Part shown: piece after piece, positions 1-6,711 of the stretch
How positions within the stretch are numbered: position 1 is the stretch's first letter
How the letters are laid out: each line of letters begins with the position of its first letter
Assembly: GCA_003504855.1 (NCBI GenBank)
Contig: DNZD01000129.1
Coordinates: 1 to 14,713, forward strand
Direction of reading: 5' to 3'
DNA from: Cytophagales bacterium
Lineage (GTDB): Bacteria; Bacteroidota; Bacteroidia; Cytophagales; Cyclobacteriaceae
DNA: 14,713 nucleotides
The notes under the pieces: model-generated
The model's database searches: none
Told to the model about the DNA's origin: nothing
The model's input: the letters and a program-made list of their open reading frames with translations, nothing else
Program-made: the position numbers and the translations under genes

Positions 1-30
1 CAGGCCCGCGAGGATAAGGGTGCGTTTCAT
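1..30 (-). CDS. N-terminal fragment of an exported or membrane protein (runs off the left edge)
   Basis: An ATG on the minus strand at 30-28 opens a frame to the window edge that reads MKRTLILAGL. Two basic residues followed by a hydrophobic run is the usual start of a signal peptide or membrane segment. Only ten codons are visible, so no function can be given. The gene would be divergent from the Rieske gene at 123, sharing the 92-base spacer. The call rests on the signal-like start and the sensible position; a chance ATG cannot be excluded. Confidence 0.45.
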   Translation of the reverse strand, partial: MKRTLILAGL

Positions 31-82
31 GGGTATTGAATTTGTGAGGAAGATACACGCTCAAAATGAAATGTGGGCAGCC

Positions 83-112
83 TTTGGCGGAAAATCAAAT
101 TCAGTAACTTCG
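83..112 (+). promoter_or_regulatory. possible Bacteroidota-type promoter for the Rieske gene
   Basis: TTTG at 83-86 and TAACTTCG at 105-112 are separated by 18 bases. This resembles the Bacteroidota primary sigma pattern, TTTG about 19 bases before TAnnTTTG, with one mismatch in the downstream box. The predicted transcription start would lie only a few bases before the ATG at 123, giving a very short leader. Seen by eye only; such matches occur by chance. Confidence 0.28.
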
Positions 113-122
113 AAACTCTTGC

Positions 123-443
123 ATGGAGTGGATCAAACTATTTGACAGTCCGGAGGAGGCCCGACAACGTGTAGCCTTGCGAATTCCTCAGCTCGTGTTG
201 CTGGGGCAACGACGAATCTGCTTGTTGCGATTAGACACGGGATGGTTCGCCATTGATGACCGATGCTCACACAACGGTGAATCGCTAAGCAAAGGATGGC
301 TCAATCACCTGAATGAAGTGGTCTGTCCCTGGCATGGATACCAATTTCAGGTGACCACCGGGCGGGAATGTGCCCAGCGCTCGGATGACCTGATGACATA
401 CCCGGTGCGCGAAGAAGACCATGGCGTTTTTATTGGTTGCTGA
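123..443 (+). CDS. small stand-alone Rieske [2Fe-2S] ferredoxin-like protein
   Basis: The 106-aa protein is one Rieske fold. The two cluster-binding boxes are visible: Cys48-x-His50 (in DRCSHNGESL) and Cys68-x2-His71 (in VCPWHGYQF). There is no extra Cys in either box, so it lacks the disulfide of bc1/b6f Rieske proteins and looks like the low-potential ferredoxin type, as in NirD or dioxygenase ferredoxins. There is no signal peptide or membrane segment, so it should be cytoplasmic. Its likely role is single-electron transfer to an oxygenase or reductase, but no such partner is encoded nearby, so the partner is unknown. The gene lies 52 bases ahead of a secreted-protein gene on the same strand. 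The ATG at 123 gives the normal family length with the cluster motifs centred. The fold is secure; the physiological role is not. Confidence 0.9.
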   Translation: MEWIKLFDSPEEARQRVALRIPQLVLLGQRRICLLRLDTGWFAIDDRCSHNGESLSKGWLNHLNEVVCPWHGYQFQVTTGRECAQRSDDLMTYPVREEDHGVFIGC

Positions 444-495
444 GTTAAATTGATGTGTCATAAAATAGCCTGCCGTATCTTTCGTTGAAGTTCCA

Positions 496-1461
496 ATGAC
501 ACCCCGCCTCCTCACTTTCATACTTCTTCTTGCCCTGATCCGCTCTTCACTGGCCCAAAGTCAGGCGTTCACCGAAGTGGTGCCTGTTGACTTCCTTGCC
601 ACCAGATCAGTAGTGCTCTATGATCCGGCCATGACACCGGATGAACTCAATCAAACACAACAAGCATTTCAGCAAATCGGCATCGATGCTGTCGCCTACT
701 TTGAGCAAGATGTGGTAACTGCTGGCAAAGATGTTGTAAGGGCTTATACCGAGTATTTTATCAGCCGCCAGATCCGGCACATTGTATTCCTCGATAAAGG
801 GATTGACTCGTATGCCCTTCGCGCTGCCTTATTCAATCAAAAAACAAGTCTGGTAGATGCAGGTACTGTATGGCGTGTACAACAACCTAAACTGACAGAA
901 TTGTTGCGCAACGTTTTTCAGGATACCTGGCGGAGTCAGAAAAAGAAAAATTTTCTGATCAGCGACTCACCGGAGACGGATATCCTGGTGAATCCAATAC
1001 TTGGTAATCGCAAGGAATTGTATGCTTATGATTTAAAAGTGGATCAGTTGGCGGTGCCTAGGTTCGGCAATGAAGAGATGGATAAGCAACTGGCGCAGTT
1101 CTTTCAGGATAATTATCCACTTAAATACAAACTCACCGATCCCGGCACTGATGAAAAGGAACTTCGCCGCAGCGGCTGTGCATACATCCTTTGCTTTGTC
1201 CGCACCCGGGGTGTTGCCGCACGTCAGGTGCTGGGATATGACATGAATCACCGGGAGACGGCTTATGCTTCGATCACATTCCCCGGTGGACAACTACAAC
1301 TGAAAACCATTCCTGCCCAAACCGAAGTATATAAATTCTATTTCAGGCATATCGATAATGGCAATGTATTTCTCGGCAACAAATGGGACGCCGACGAAAA
1401 CTGGTTAGATGCCCTTCGCAATCACGTGCTGGGATTTAAAACGGACGCGAAGTTATATTGA
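496..1461 (+). CDS. exported protein of unknown function
   Basis: The 321-aa protein begins with a clear Sec signal peptide: MTPR, a hydrophobic run to about residue 16, then SSLA|QSQ with probable cleavage after Ala20. No further membrane helix is seen, so the mature protein of about 300 residues is probably periplasmic or cell-surface. I do not recognise a named domain or catalytic motif. The composition is that of a soluble globular protein with alternating helices and strands. An N-terminal part (about 35-115) has short hydrophobic strands such as IRHIVFLDKG, suggesting an alpha/beta core. The C-terminal part (about 235-290) looks beta-rich. The gene follows the Rieske gene by 52 bases and may share its transcript. 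Its stop codon directly abuts the stop of the convergent gene at 1462. It is probably a real gene, because it has a signal peptide, is long and has protein-like composition throughout. Confidence 0.8.
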   Translation: MTPRLLTFILLLALIRSSLAQSQAFTEVVPVDFLATRSVVLYDPAMTPDELNQTQQAFQQIGIDAVAYFEQDVVTAGKDVVRAYTEYFISRQIRHIVFLDKGIDSYALRAALFNQKTSLVDAGTVWRVQQPKLTELLRNVFQDTWRSQKKKNFLISDSPETDILVNPILGNRKELYAYDLKVDQLAVPRFGNEEMDKQLAQFFQDNYPLKYKLTDPGTDEKELRRSGCAYILCFVRTRGVAARQVLGYDMNHRETAYASITFPGGQLQLKTIPAQTEVYKFYFRHIDNGNVFLGNKWDADENWLDALRNHVLGFKTDAKLY

Positions 1462-1464
1462 TCA
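1459..1464. other. abutting convergent stop codons in a TGATCA palindrome
   Basis: The plus-strand gene ends with TGA at 1459-1461 and the minus-strand gene ends with TGA read from 1464-1462. The two stops form the palindrome TGATCA with no bases between them. No intrinsic terminator can fit between the genes, so each transcript probably reads into the other's 3' end or stops by a factor-dependent route. Confidence 0.85.
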
Positions 1465-1755
1465 CTTTCGGTTTCTGCCTGCCATCCAAACCAGCAGAAT
1501 CACCAGGCTGATAAAGAAGGCCGGTGACCAAAAAAATCCCCAACCGGAATGACCCCACCCAAAAAGAATTTTAAAAGGAAGGGCGATCAAGCCCACCATC
1601 ATGCCAAATAGGCCGCCGATTACGCCAATCAAGGCACCAGCAACTCCGGCCAGAATGCCAAATACCATGGCGCCAATCGAAAACCACAAAGGGAACGTGA
1701 TCACGAGCAGGATGATCAACAATACTTGTGAGGAGGAGCTGGTGCGTGCGGACAT
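1462..1755 (-). CDS. small glycine-rich integral membrane protein, function unknown
   Basis: Read from the ATG at 1755, this is a 97-aa protein starting MSARTSSSS. The frame stays open to an ATG at 1821 (119 aa), but the 22 extra residues are polar and unlike a membrane-protein N-terminus, so I prefer the inner start. About three hydrophobic segments are visible: residues 10-30 (LLIILLVITFPLWF...), 33-60 and 75-91. The middle one is a glycine zipper with Gly every three to four residues (GAMVFGILAGVAGALIGVIG), a pattern that packs helices tightly and is common in oligomeric membrane proteins. The C-terminus is basic (AGRNRK), suggesting that end is cytoplasmic. It lies 154 bases downstream of the last efflux gene on the same strand and could be a distal operon member, but it has room for its own promoter. 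No named family is recognised. Confidence 0.65.
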   Translation of the reverse strand: MSARTSSSSQVLLIILLVITFPLWFSIGAMVFGILAGVAGALIGVIGGLFGMMVGLIALPFKILFGWGHSGWGFFWSPAFFISLVILLVWMAGRNRK

Positions 1756-1909
1756 AAAGAGGTGTTTTGCCACAGTGCCGCAATAATCATTCAGATTTAC
1801 GGAAATATTCAAAAACAGCATTTCCGGCTTACTGGGGCACTATTTCAGCCGCGACATAGTGAACATGGTGTTGAAAAATGAACACTTGCTCATAAAAGCG
1901 TACAGTGAC
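1756..1909. other. spacer between efflux operon end and small membrane-protein gene
   Basis: These 154 bases contain no convincing gene. The only hairpin noticed, GTGTT at 1868-1872 pairing with AACAC at 1881-1885, has a 5-bp stem and no T-run after it on the minus strand. The end of the efflux transcript is therefore not defined by an obvious intrinsic terminator. The stretch probably carries the leader, and perhaps the promoter, of the small membrane-protein gene. Confidence 0.5.
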
Positions 1910-3028
1910 TTAGCTCCGCTTTTTGTAATTCCAGACCGCAAATCCATTCAGCACCACACCAAAGCAAAACACCGTCAGGAGGTGGTACCGGATGTCATAA
2001 AGGCTGCTGCCCTTAAGCACCACCATCCGCATAACCTCGATAAAGTAGGACACTGGATTGATTTTGGTAAACCATTGCGCCCATATAGGCATGCTATCTA
2101 TAGAGGTGTACAGTCCGCCCAACAGTATGAAAATCATCATCATGAAAAAGGACAACAACATCGCTTGCTGTTGGGTGTTTGCCAATGTAGAAACCAGCAA
2201 GCCAAGGCCAAGCACGGCAAGCAGATAAACCATGGCGAATACATAGATCGAAACAAAACTACCCGCTGGCACGATGCCGTATGCAATCCAGGAAATGAGC
2301 ATGCCGATAGTAAGCGTCATCAGGCCAAGCACCCAAAAAGGAATCAACTTGCCCAACACGAATTGGTATTTGCGGATGGGGGTAACATTGATTTGCTCAA
2401 TAGTTCCAATTTCCTTCTCCTTGACAATGTTCAGGGCTGAGAGAAATGCACCCACCATCGTCACGAGGATCACCAAAATCCCAGGCACCATAAACATCTG
2501 GTAGTTGAGCAGGGGATTAAACCAGTTGCGCGAACTTATCTGCACGGTTGGTTGCGGCGTAAAGCGCGGGACTTGAATCCATTCCGTTCTTACATCCTGA
2601 TTAAACTCCCCAATGATGCGCTGTAAATAGGCACCGCCAAGATTTGCTTTCACTCCATTGATGGCATTGAGCGCCATAAACATCGTACTCTTATCTTCTT
2701 TGACGAGTTGTTTTTCGAATCCCACCGGAATCTGCAACACCAGGTCTGCTTCATCGCGCTCAACATAGCGAAGTGCCTCCGGGTAGGAATCCGAATAGTC
2801 TACCAGGGAAAAATATTTGGTTGCCGTGATCTTGTTCACCAAGCGTTGCGAATACGTGGAGTGATCATAATCCACTACACATAATTTGATGTTCTTTACC
2901 TCATAGTCAGCCGCCAACGGCATGATCAGCAGCTGAACCGCCGGCATCATGAAGATCATGCGAAGAATGGCCGGGTTTCTGAAAATCTGCCGGAATTCCT
3001 TTTCCAATAAGATGCGAAGCGCCCTCAT
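1910..3028 (-). CDS. ABC-2 type multidrug transporter permease (YbhR position)
   Basis: The 372-aa inner-membrane protein has the standard ABC-2 exporter layout. A cytoplasmic amphipathic start (LLEKEFRQIFRNP) is followed by TM1 at about 20-40, a large periplasmic domain at about 45-170, then five membrane segments at about 178-202, 229-251, 258-283, 288-310 and 347-367. The family motif EKEIGTIEQINVTPI at 204-218, after TM2, lies on the cytoplasmic side where it contacts the ATPases. The region PVSYFIEVMRMVVLKGSS (325-342) is also typical of this family. Its ATG overlaps the stop of the upstream permease gene by 4 bases (ATGA), which suggests coupled translation and a heterodimer with that partner. 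It is the last gene of the efflux operon and corresponds in position to E. coli ybhR. The substrate is not readable from sequence; drugs, cations or lipophilic molecules are possible. Confidence 0.9.
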   Translation of the reverse strand: MRALRILLEKEFRQIFRNPAILRMIFMMPAVQLLIMPLAADYEVKNIKLCVVDYDHSTYSQRLVNKITATKYFSLVDYSDSYPEALRYVERDEADLVLQIPVGFEKQLVKEDKSTMFMALNAINGVKANLGGAYLQRIIGEFNQDVRTEWIQVPRFTPQPTVQISSRNWFNPLLNYQMFMVPGILVILVTMVGAFLSALNIVKEKEIGTIEQINVTPIRKYQFVLGKLIPFWVLGLMTLTIGMLISWIAYGIVPAGSFVSIYVFAMVYLLAVLGLGLLVSTLANTQQQAMLLSFFMMMIFILLGGLYTSIDSMPIWAQWFTKINPVSYFIEVMRMVVLKGSSLYDIRYHLLTVFCFGVVLNGFAVWNYKKRS

Positions 3029-4131
3029 TCCAATCGAATCTTAAATTTCCTGATGCTTACTACCATGAAGAATATGGTCATTCCAACCAGGATCAGCGTT
3101 TCCTTCCAGATGTAAGAGAAAGTCAGTCCTTTAATCATCACATTTTTCACGATATAATAAAACCACTTGGCCGGCACGATGTTGGAAATAACCTGCAGCG
3201 GTATCGGCATATTCTCAACCGGGAACATAAATCCGCTCAACATAATGGTGGGGAGAAAAAGCCCCATGAGGGATATCAACATCGCCACCTGCTGGGAGTC
3301 GGCGATGGATGAAATCAGCAGACCGAGGGCGAGCACGGTTATGGTAAACAGCAAACATTCTCCGACGAGCAATACCAGGTTGCCCTGAATAGGGACATCC
3401 AGCACAAAGACACTCAGCAGCAGGATACTCGCAATGTTTACGGCCGATAAAAGGAAATAGGGCACCATTTTGGCAATAATCACACGAATGGGAACTATCG
3501 GCGAAACCAGAATGATTTCCATCGTGCCCAATTCCTTTTCACGCACAATCGAAATTGACGTCATCATGGCACAAACCAGCATCAGCACCATGGCCATTAC
3601 ACCAGGCACAAAATTGTACGAGCCCTTGAGCTGAGGATTGTACAGCATCCGCATTTCTGTCTTGATGGTCATCGGTACGGCTGCATGATCCATGATGCTG
3701 GCCTGGTAATCATAGATAATACTTGACGCGTAGTTGGTGAGGGTATTGGCCACATTCGGATCAGTGGCATCAGCGATAATCTGGATGGGAGCCGCATTCT
3801 CGTGCCCGAGCGATTTTTGGAATCCAGCCGGAAATACAACAGCTAGTTTGATCTTTCCTTCCTGAAAAGCTGGTTCCAATTCCGAATTTCCCGATAAGAC
3901 CTGGACTATATCAAAGTAACGACTGGCCTCGAGTTGTTGAATGATGGACTGTGTGGCGGGGTCTTTTGCATTATCGAGAATGGCAATTCTTGAATTCTTC
4001 ACTTCGTTCGTCAGGGCAAAACCAAAGATGAGGATTTGCATCAGGGGCATACCGAACAGAATGATCATCGTGCGTGGATCGCGCAACAGGTGATAAAATT
4101 CCTTCCGGATGAAAAAGACGAATTGCCTCAT
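3025..4131 (-). CDS. ABC-2 type multidrug transporter permease (YbhS position)
   Basis: The 368-aa permease is paralogous to its downstream neighbour. After a basic start (FIRKEFYHLLRDPRT) come TM1 at about 21-41, a periplasmic domain at about 45-170 and membrane segments at about 174-196, 223-246, 252-277, 282-305 and 345-361. The cytoplasmic motif EKELGTMEIILVSPI (198-212) matches the EKE.GT.E...V(T/S)P signature of ABC-2 exporters. It starts 3 bases after the stop of the second ATPase gene, and its TGA overlaps the start of the next permease gene. Two different half-size permeases encoded together imply a heterodimeric channel matched to the heterodimeric ATPase pair. It corresponds in position to E. 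coli ybhS. The family assignment is firm; the substrate is unknown. Confidence 0.9.
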   Translation of the reverse strand: MRQFVFFIRKEFYHLLRDPRTMIILFGMPLMQILIFGFALTNEVKNSRIAILDNAKDPATQSIIQQLEASRYFDIVQVLSGNSELEPAFQEGKIKLAVVFPAGFQKSLGHENAAPIQIIADATDPNVANTLTNYASSIIYDYQASIMDHAAVPMTIKTEMRMLYNPQLKGSYNFVPGVMAMVLMLVCAMMTSISIVREKELGTMEIILVSPIVPIRVIIAKMVPYFLLSAVNIASILLLSVFVLDVPIQGNLVLLVGECLLFTITVLALGLLISSIADSQQVAMLISLMGLFLPTIMLSGFMFPVENMPIPLQVISNIVPAKWFYYIVKNVMIKGLTFSYIWKETLILVGMTIFFMVVSIRKFKIRLE

Positions 4132-4134
4132 GCC

Positions 4135-4881
4135 TTAATTGTCCGATCGTTTAGCCTTGCGCGCCAACTGAATAAATACCTGCTCCATACTGGGCGCATC
4201 AAACTGCGTTTTCAATGCTGCAGGGGTGCCCAACGCATCGATTCTTCCATCCACCATGATCGAAACCCGGTCACAGTATTCGGCTTCGTCCATGTAGTGT
4301 GTTGTAACAAACACGGTGGTGCCGCGGTGCGCTGCCTCGTAGATCATTGTCCAGAACTCTCTTCGCGTTACGGGGTCTACGCCACCCGTTGGCTCATCGA
4401 GAAAAACAATCCGGGGTTCATGTAACATCGACACTGAAAAAGATAACTTCTGCTTCCAGCCGAGTGGCAGTGCCTTCACCAATTTATCCACCTGACTTTC
4501 CAAATGGAGGGCCTGTACCATTTCATCGGTCTTACTTTTGATGCTCTTGTCATTCAATCCATAAATCCCGCCGTAAAAGCGAATATTCTCACGGACAGTC
4601 AGGTCTTCATACAGTGAGAATTTTTGACTCATGTATCCGATATTCTTTTTGATTTGCTCGGGCTCGCGAAACAGATCATATCCCGCAACGCTAGCCTTGC
4701 CACTGGTAGGAAATGACAGACCACAGAGCATCCGCATGGCAGTAGTTTTACCGGCCCCATTGGCCCCCAGAAATCCAAAAATTTCTCCACGTTTTACTTC
4801 AAACGAAATGGCATTCACCGCCGTGAATGATCCAAACCGTTTGGTCAGATCCTGAACCGATATCGCGGCTTCGTGGCTCAT
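4135..4881 (-). CDS. ABC transporter ATP-binding protein (C-terminal-half YbhF-like)
   Basis: The 248-aa nucleotide-binding subunit is counted from the ATG at 4881. The frame extends to 4905, but the inner ATG forms an ATGA overlap with the preceding ATPase gene and puts the domain start at the usual distance. Visible motifs are Walker A GANGAGKT (39-46), Q-loop Gln86 (GYMSQKFSLY), a non-canonical signature LPLGWKQKL (138-146) in place of LSGGQ, Walker B VFLDEPT with Asp162 and Glu163, D-loop GVD, and H-loop His195 (VTTHYMDEA). An LPLG-type signature is, to my knowledge, seen in the C-terminal half of E. coli YbhF. Its own Walker A, Q-loop and H-loop are complete, so with the canonical LSGG of its partner it should form the working ATP site. 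It lies between the other ATPase and the permeases, driving export at the inner membrane. Confidence 0.93.
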   Translation of the reverse strand: MSHEAAISVQDLTKRFGSFTAVNAISFEVKRGEIFGFLGANGAGKTTAMRMLCGLSFPTSGKASVAGYDLFREPEQIKKNIGYMSQKFSLYEDLTVRENIRFYGGIYGLNDKSIKSKTDEMVQALHLESQVDKLVKALPLGWKQKLSFSVSMLHEPRIVFLDEPTGGVDPVTRREFWTMIYEAAHRGTTVFVTTHYMDEAEYCDRVSIMVDGRIDALGTPAALKTQFDAPSMEQVFIQLARKAKRSDN

Positions 4882-5798
4882 ACGTGCATCAAATCCATAA
4901 AACAATCTTCAATGGTGGCATCAATTCGCTTTACTTCCAGGTTGGATGCAGCAACGGGTTGGATCAACCGCTTTGCCTCATCTTCGTTGAGTGTTTGGCG
5001 AAATACCACATGGTGCTCCTGCCCAAAGGGATAACAACTTTCGACTTCGGGTATTTTTCGGATGTCCAGCATCAATTGATACATCCCTTCGGCACGCACC
5101 GACCAGAGCGGTTTGCGAAAGCCCGAAGTGATGGCTTTTGGCGTATCGATTTGGAGTATCCTGCCCTCCTGAATCAACGCTACACGCTCACACAATCCGG
5201 CCTCATCCATGTACGGTGTTGATACCACAATGGTAATGCCGTGTTGTTGCAGTTGGTGAAGCAATTCCCAGAATTCCTTGCGAGATACGGCATCGACGCC
5301 CGTGGTTGGTTCATCGAGAAACAATACTGATGGTCGGTGTATGAGGGCACAGCTGAGCGCCAGCTTTTGCTTCATCCCACCGGAAAGTGCTCCTGCCCTT
5401 CGCTTCCTGAACGGTTCAATCTGCTGATAGATGCTTTTGACAAGGTCGTAGTTCTCTTCCAGTGAGGTATTAAATAGTGTGGCAAAAAACGCAAGGTTCT
5501 CCTCAACAGAAAGATCCTGGTACAAGGAAAACTTACCCGGCATATAACCAACCCGCTGTCGAATGCTTTTGAAATCTTTCACTACATCGAAACCATCCAC
5601 TGTGGCGGTCCCGCTCGTCGGTATCATTAAGGTGGTGAGGATGCGGAACAACGTGGTCTTTCCGGCGCCGTCCGGGCCAATCAGTCCAAAGAGTTCACCG
5701 GGTTTCACCTCCAATGAAATAGCCTGAAGTGCCTTTACCTCCGTTTTTCCTGACTTGAAGGTTTTATGAACATCCGATATGACGACCGACGAATGCAT
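4878..5798 (-). CDS. ABC transporter ATP-binding protein with degenerate Q- and H-loops (N-terminal-half YbhF-like)
   Basis: The 306-aa nucleotide-binding subunit has Walker A GPDGAGKT (41-48), a canonical signature LSGGMKQKL (138-146) and Walker B VLFLDEPT with Asp162 and Glu163. Two switch residues differ from consensus. The Q-loop reads GYMPGKFSLY, with Gly88 where Gln is expected, and the H-loop reads STPYMDEA, with Pro195 where His is expected; both codons were checked in the DNA. Residues from about 225 to 306 form an extra C-terminal domain that its 248-aa partner lacks. The stop overlaps the next ATPase start by 4 bases (ATGA). It corresponds to the first half of the fused dual ATPase YbhF of E. 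coli. It probably contributes the signature to the active site and little or no hydrolysis of its own, which is an inference from the missing residues. Confidence 0.93.
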   Translation of the reverse strand: MHSSVVISDVHKTFKSGKTEVKALQAISLEVKPGELFGLIGPDGAGKTTLFRILTTLMIPTSGTATVDGFDVVKDFKSIRQRVGYMPGKFSLYQDLSVEENLAFFATLFNTSLEENYDLVKSIYQQIEPFRKRRAGALSGGMKQKLALSCALIHRPSVLFLDEPTTGVDAVSRKEFWELLHQLQQHGITIVVSTPYMDEAGLCERVALIQEGRILQIDTPKAITSGFRKPLWSVRAEGMYQLMLDIRKIPEVESCYPFGQEHHVVFRQTLNEDEAKRLIQPVAASNLEVKRIDATIEDCFMDLMHV

Positions 5799-5802
5799 GA
5801 AT

Positions 5803-6699
5803 CTATTTTAAAACCACTTCACCGTACATTCCAATCTTCAGGAATCCGTCATTCTTCACGGTCACCTTGATGGCATAGACCAGGTTCGCCCGTTCCTCTT
5901 TGGTCTGGATGGTTTTGGGCGTGAATTCGGCCCGATCAGAAACCCAGGCTACCACGCCTTCATACGTTTTGTATCCGCCCTGGTTATCATCTACCCGCAC
6001 TTGCAAGGTCTGTCCGAGTTTAAAAGAGGTTAGTTGGTTTCCTGCAACATAAGCCCTGAGAATCAAAGACTGCAGATTAGCCATTTTAAAGATGGGCTTA
6101 CCCGTTGCTGTCATTTCATTTTCTTCTGCATATTTCGCAAGCACCAGGCCATCCATCGGACTTGTTATCACAGACTTTTTGATTTGATCCTCGGTCTGCT
6201 CGAGTTGCGCCTTGAGCGGCAAGGTTTCACTCACCAGGGATCGGCTGGTGATCTGAAGCGAAGTCTTCATGGAGGCATATTGCTTCTGCAGAAGTTCAAC
6301 CTGAGCATCCAGATCATCAAGTTGTTTTCGTGTGGCCGCATCATCTTTCAACAGGCTTTCCACCCGCTTCTTTTCAAATTTGGCCGTCTCTAATTGCTTC
6401 TCTATCGTAGCCAATTGTGATGACGCATCCGGTTGTCTGGCCATGACGGCCTGAACTGAATACAATAGTTGTTTTTTTCGCAGATACAATTGGGTCGTGT
6501 CAACAAACCCAACCACCTGACCGGCCTTGAGCTCGGTGCCTTCCTCCAGCGTCAGCCTCAGGAGCTTGCCGTTGGCCTCAGCGGAAACCACAACTTCTTC
6601 TGCCTCAAAGTTACCCGTGGCATCAGCATCATTGGCAGACGGACCGCAGGAAACGGCTACGGATACCACGACGAGGAATAAGAGAATTCGGAACTGCAT
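5803..6699 (-). CDS. HlyD/YbhG-family membrane fusion protein, lipoprotein (periplasmic adaptor)
   Basis: The 298-aa adaptor links the inner-membrane ABC transporter to the outer-membrane channel. The N-terminus is a lipoprotein signal: hydrophobic residues 3-16 and a lipobox AVS|C at Cys18, followed by a Gly/Ser/Asp-rich tether. The first half of the barrel-sandwich (biotinyl-lipoyl-like) domain spans about 34-68 (VSAEANGKLLRLTLEEG). A long alpha-helical hairpin or coiled coil, rich in Gln, Glu, Lys and Leu, spans about 70-175. The second lipoyl half starts at ITSPMDGLVLAKY (178-190), followed by a beta-barrel domain and the RAEFTPKTIQTKEER stretch (256-270) typical of YbhG-like adaptors. 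The 298-aa length is somewhat short for the family. It starts 12 bases after the TolC-like gene's stop and ends 4 bases before the first ATPase gene, so it is clearly in the operon. Confidence 0.92.
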   Translation of the reverse strand: MQFRILLFLVVVSVAVSCGPSANDADATGNFEAEEVVVSAEANGKLLRLTLEEGTELKAGQVVGFVDTTQLYLRKKQLLYSVQAVMARQPDASSQLATIEKQLETAKFEKKRVESLLKDDAATRKQLDDLDAQVELLQKQYASMKTSLQITSRSLVSETLPLKAQLEQTEDQIKKSVITSPMDGLVLAKYAEENEMTATGKPIFKMANLQSLILRAYVAGNQLTSFKLGQTLQVRVDDNQGGYKTYEGVVAWVSDRAEFTPKTIQTKEERANLVYAIKVTVKNDGFLKIGMYGEVVLK

Positions 6700-6711
6700 A
6701 AGAATTGGTTT

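Noticed and set aside
285..521. Minus-strand open frame across the Rieske gene
   Set aside because: Overlaps the cluster-binding codons of a clear Rieske protein; its translation has no recognisable features.
1868..1885. Hairpin as terminator of the efflux operon
   Set aside because: The stem is only 5 bp with an 8-base loop and no T-run follows on the minus strand.
1859..2440. Plus-strand open frame of 193 codons
   Set aside because: Lies opposite a well-supported ABC-2 permease gene, is rich in His, Gln and Lys with no domain-like features, and is a shadow frame.
4882..4905. Longer N-terminus for the second ATPase (start at 4905)
   Set aside because: It would add eight residues that encroach on the preceding gene by 28 bases; the ATG at 4881 gives the ATGA overlap seen elsewhere in the operon.
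4878..5798. First ATPase as a pseudogene because of missing Q and His
   Set aside because: The frame is intact, Walker A, signature and Walker B are preserved, and the changes are complementary to the partner, so a functional degenerate site is more likely.
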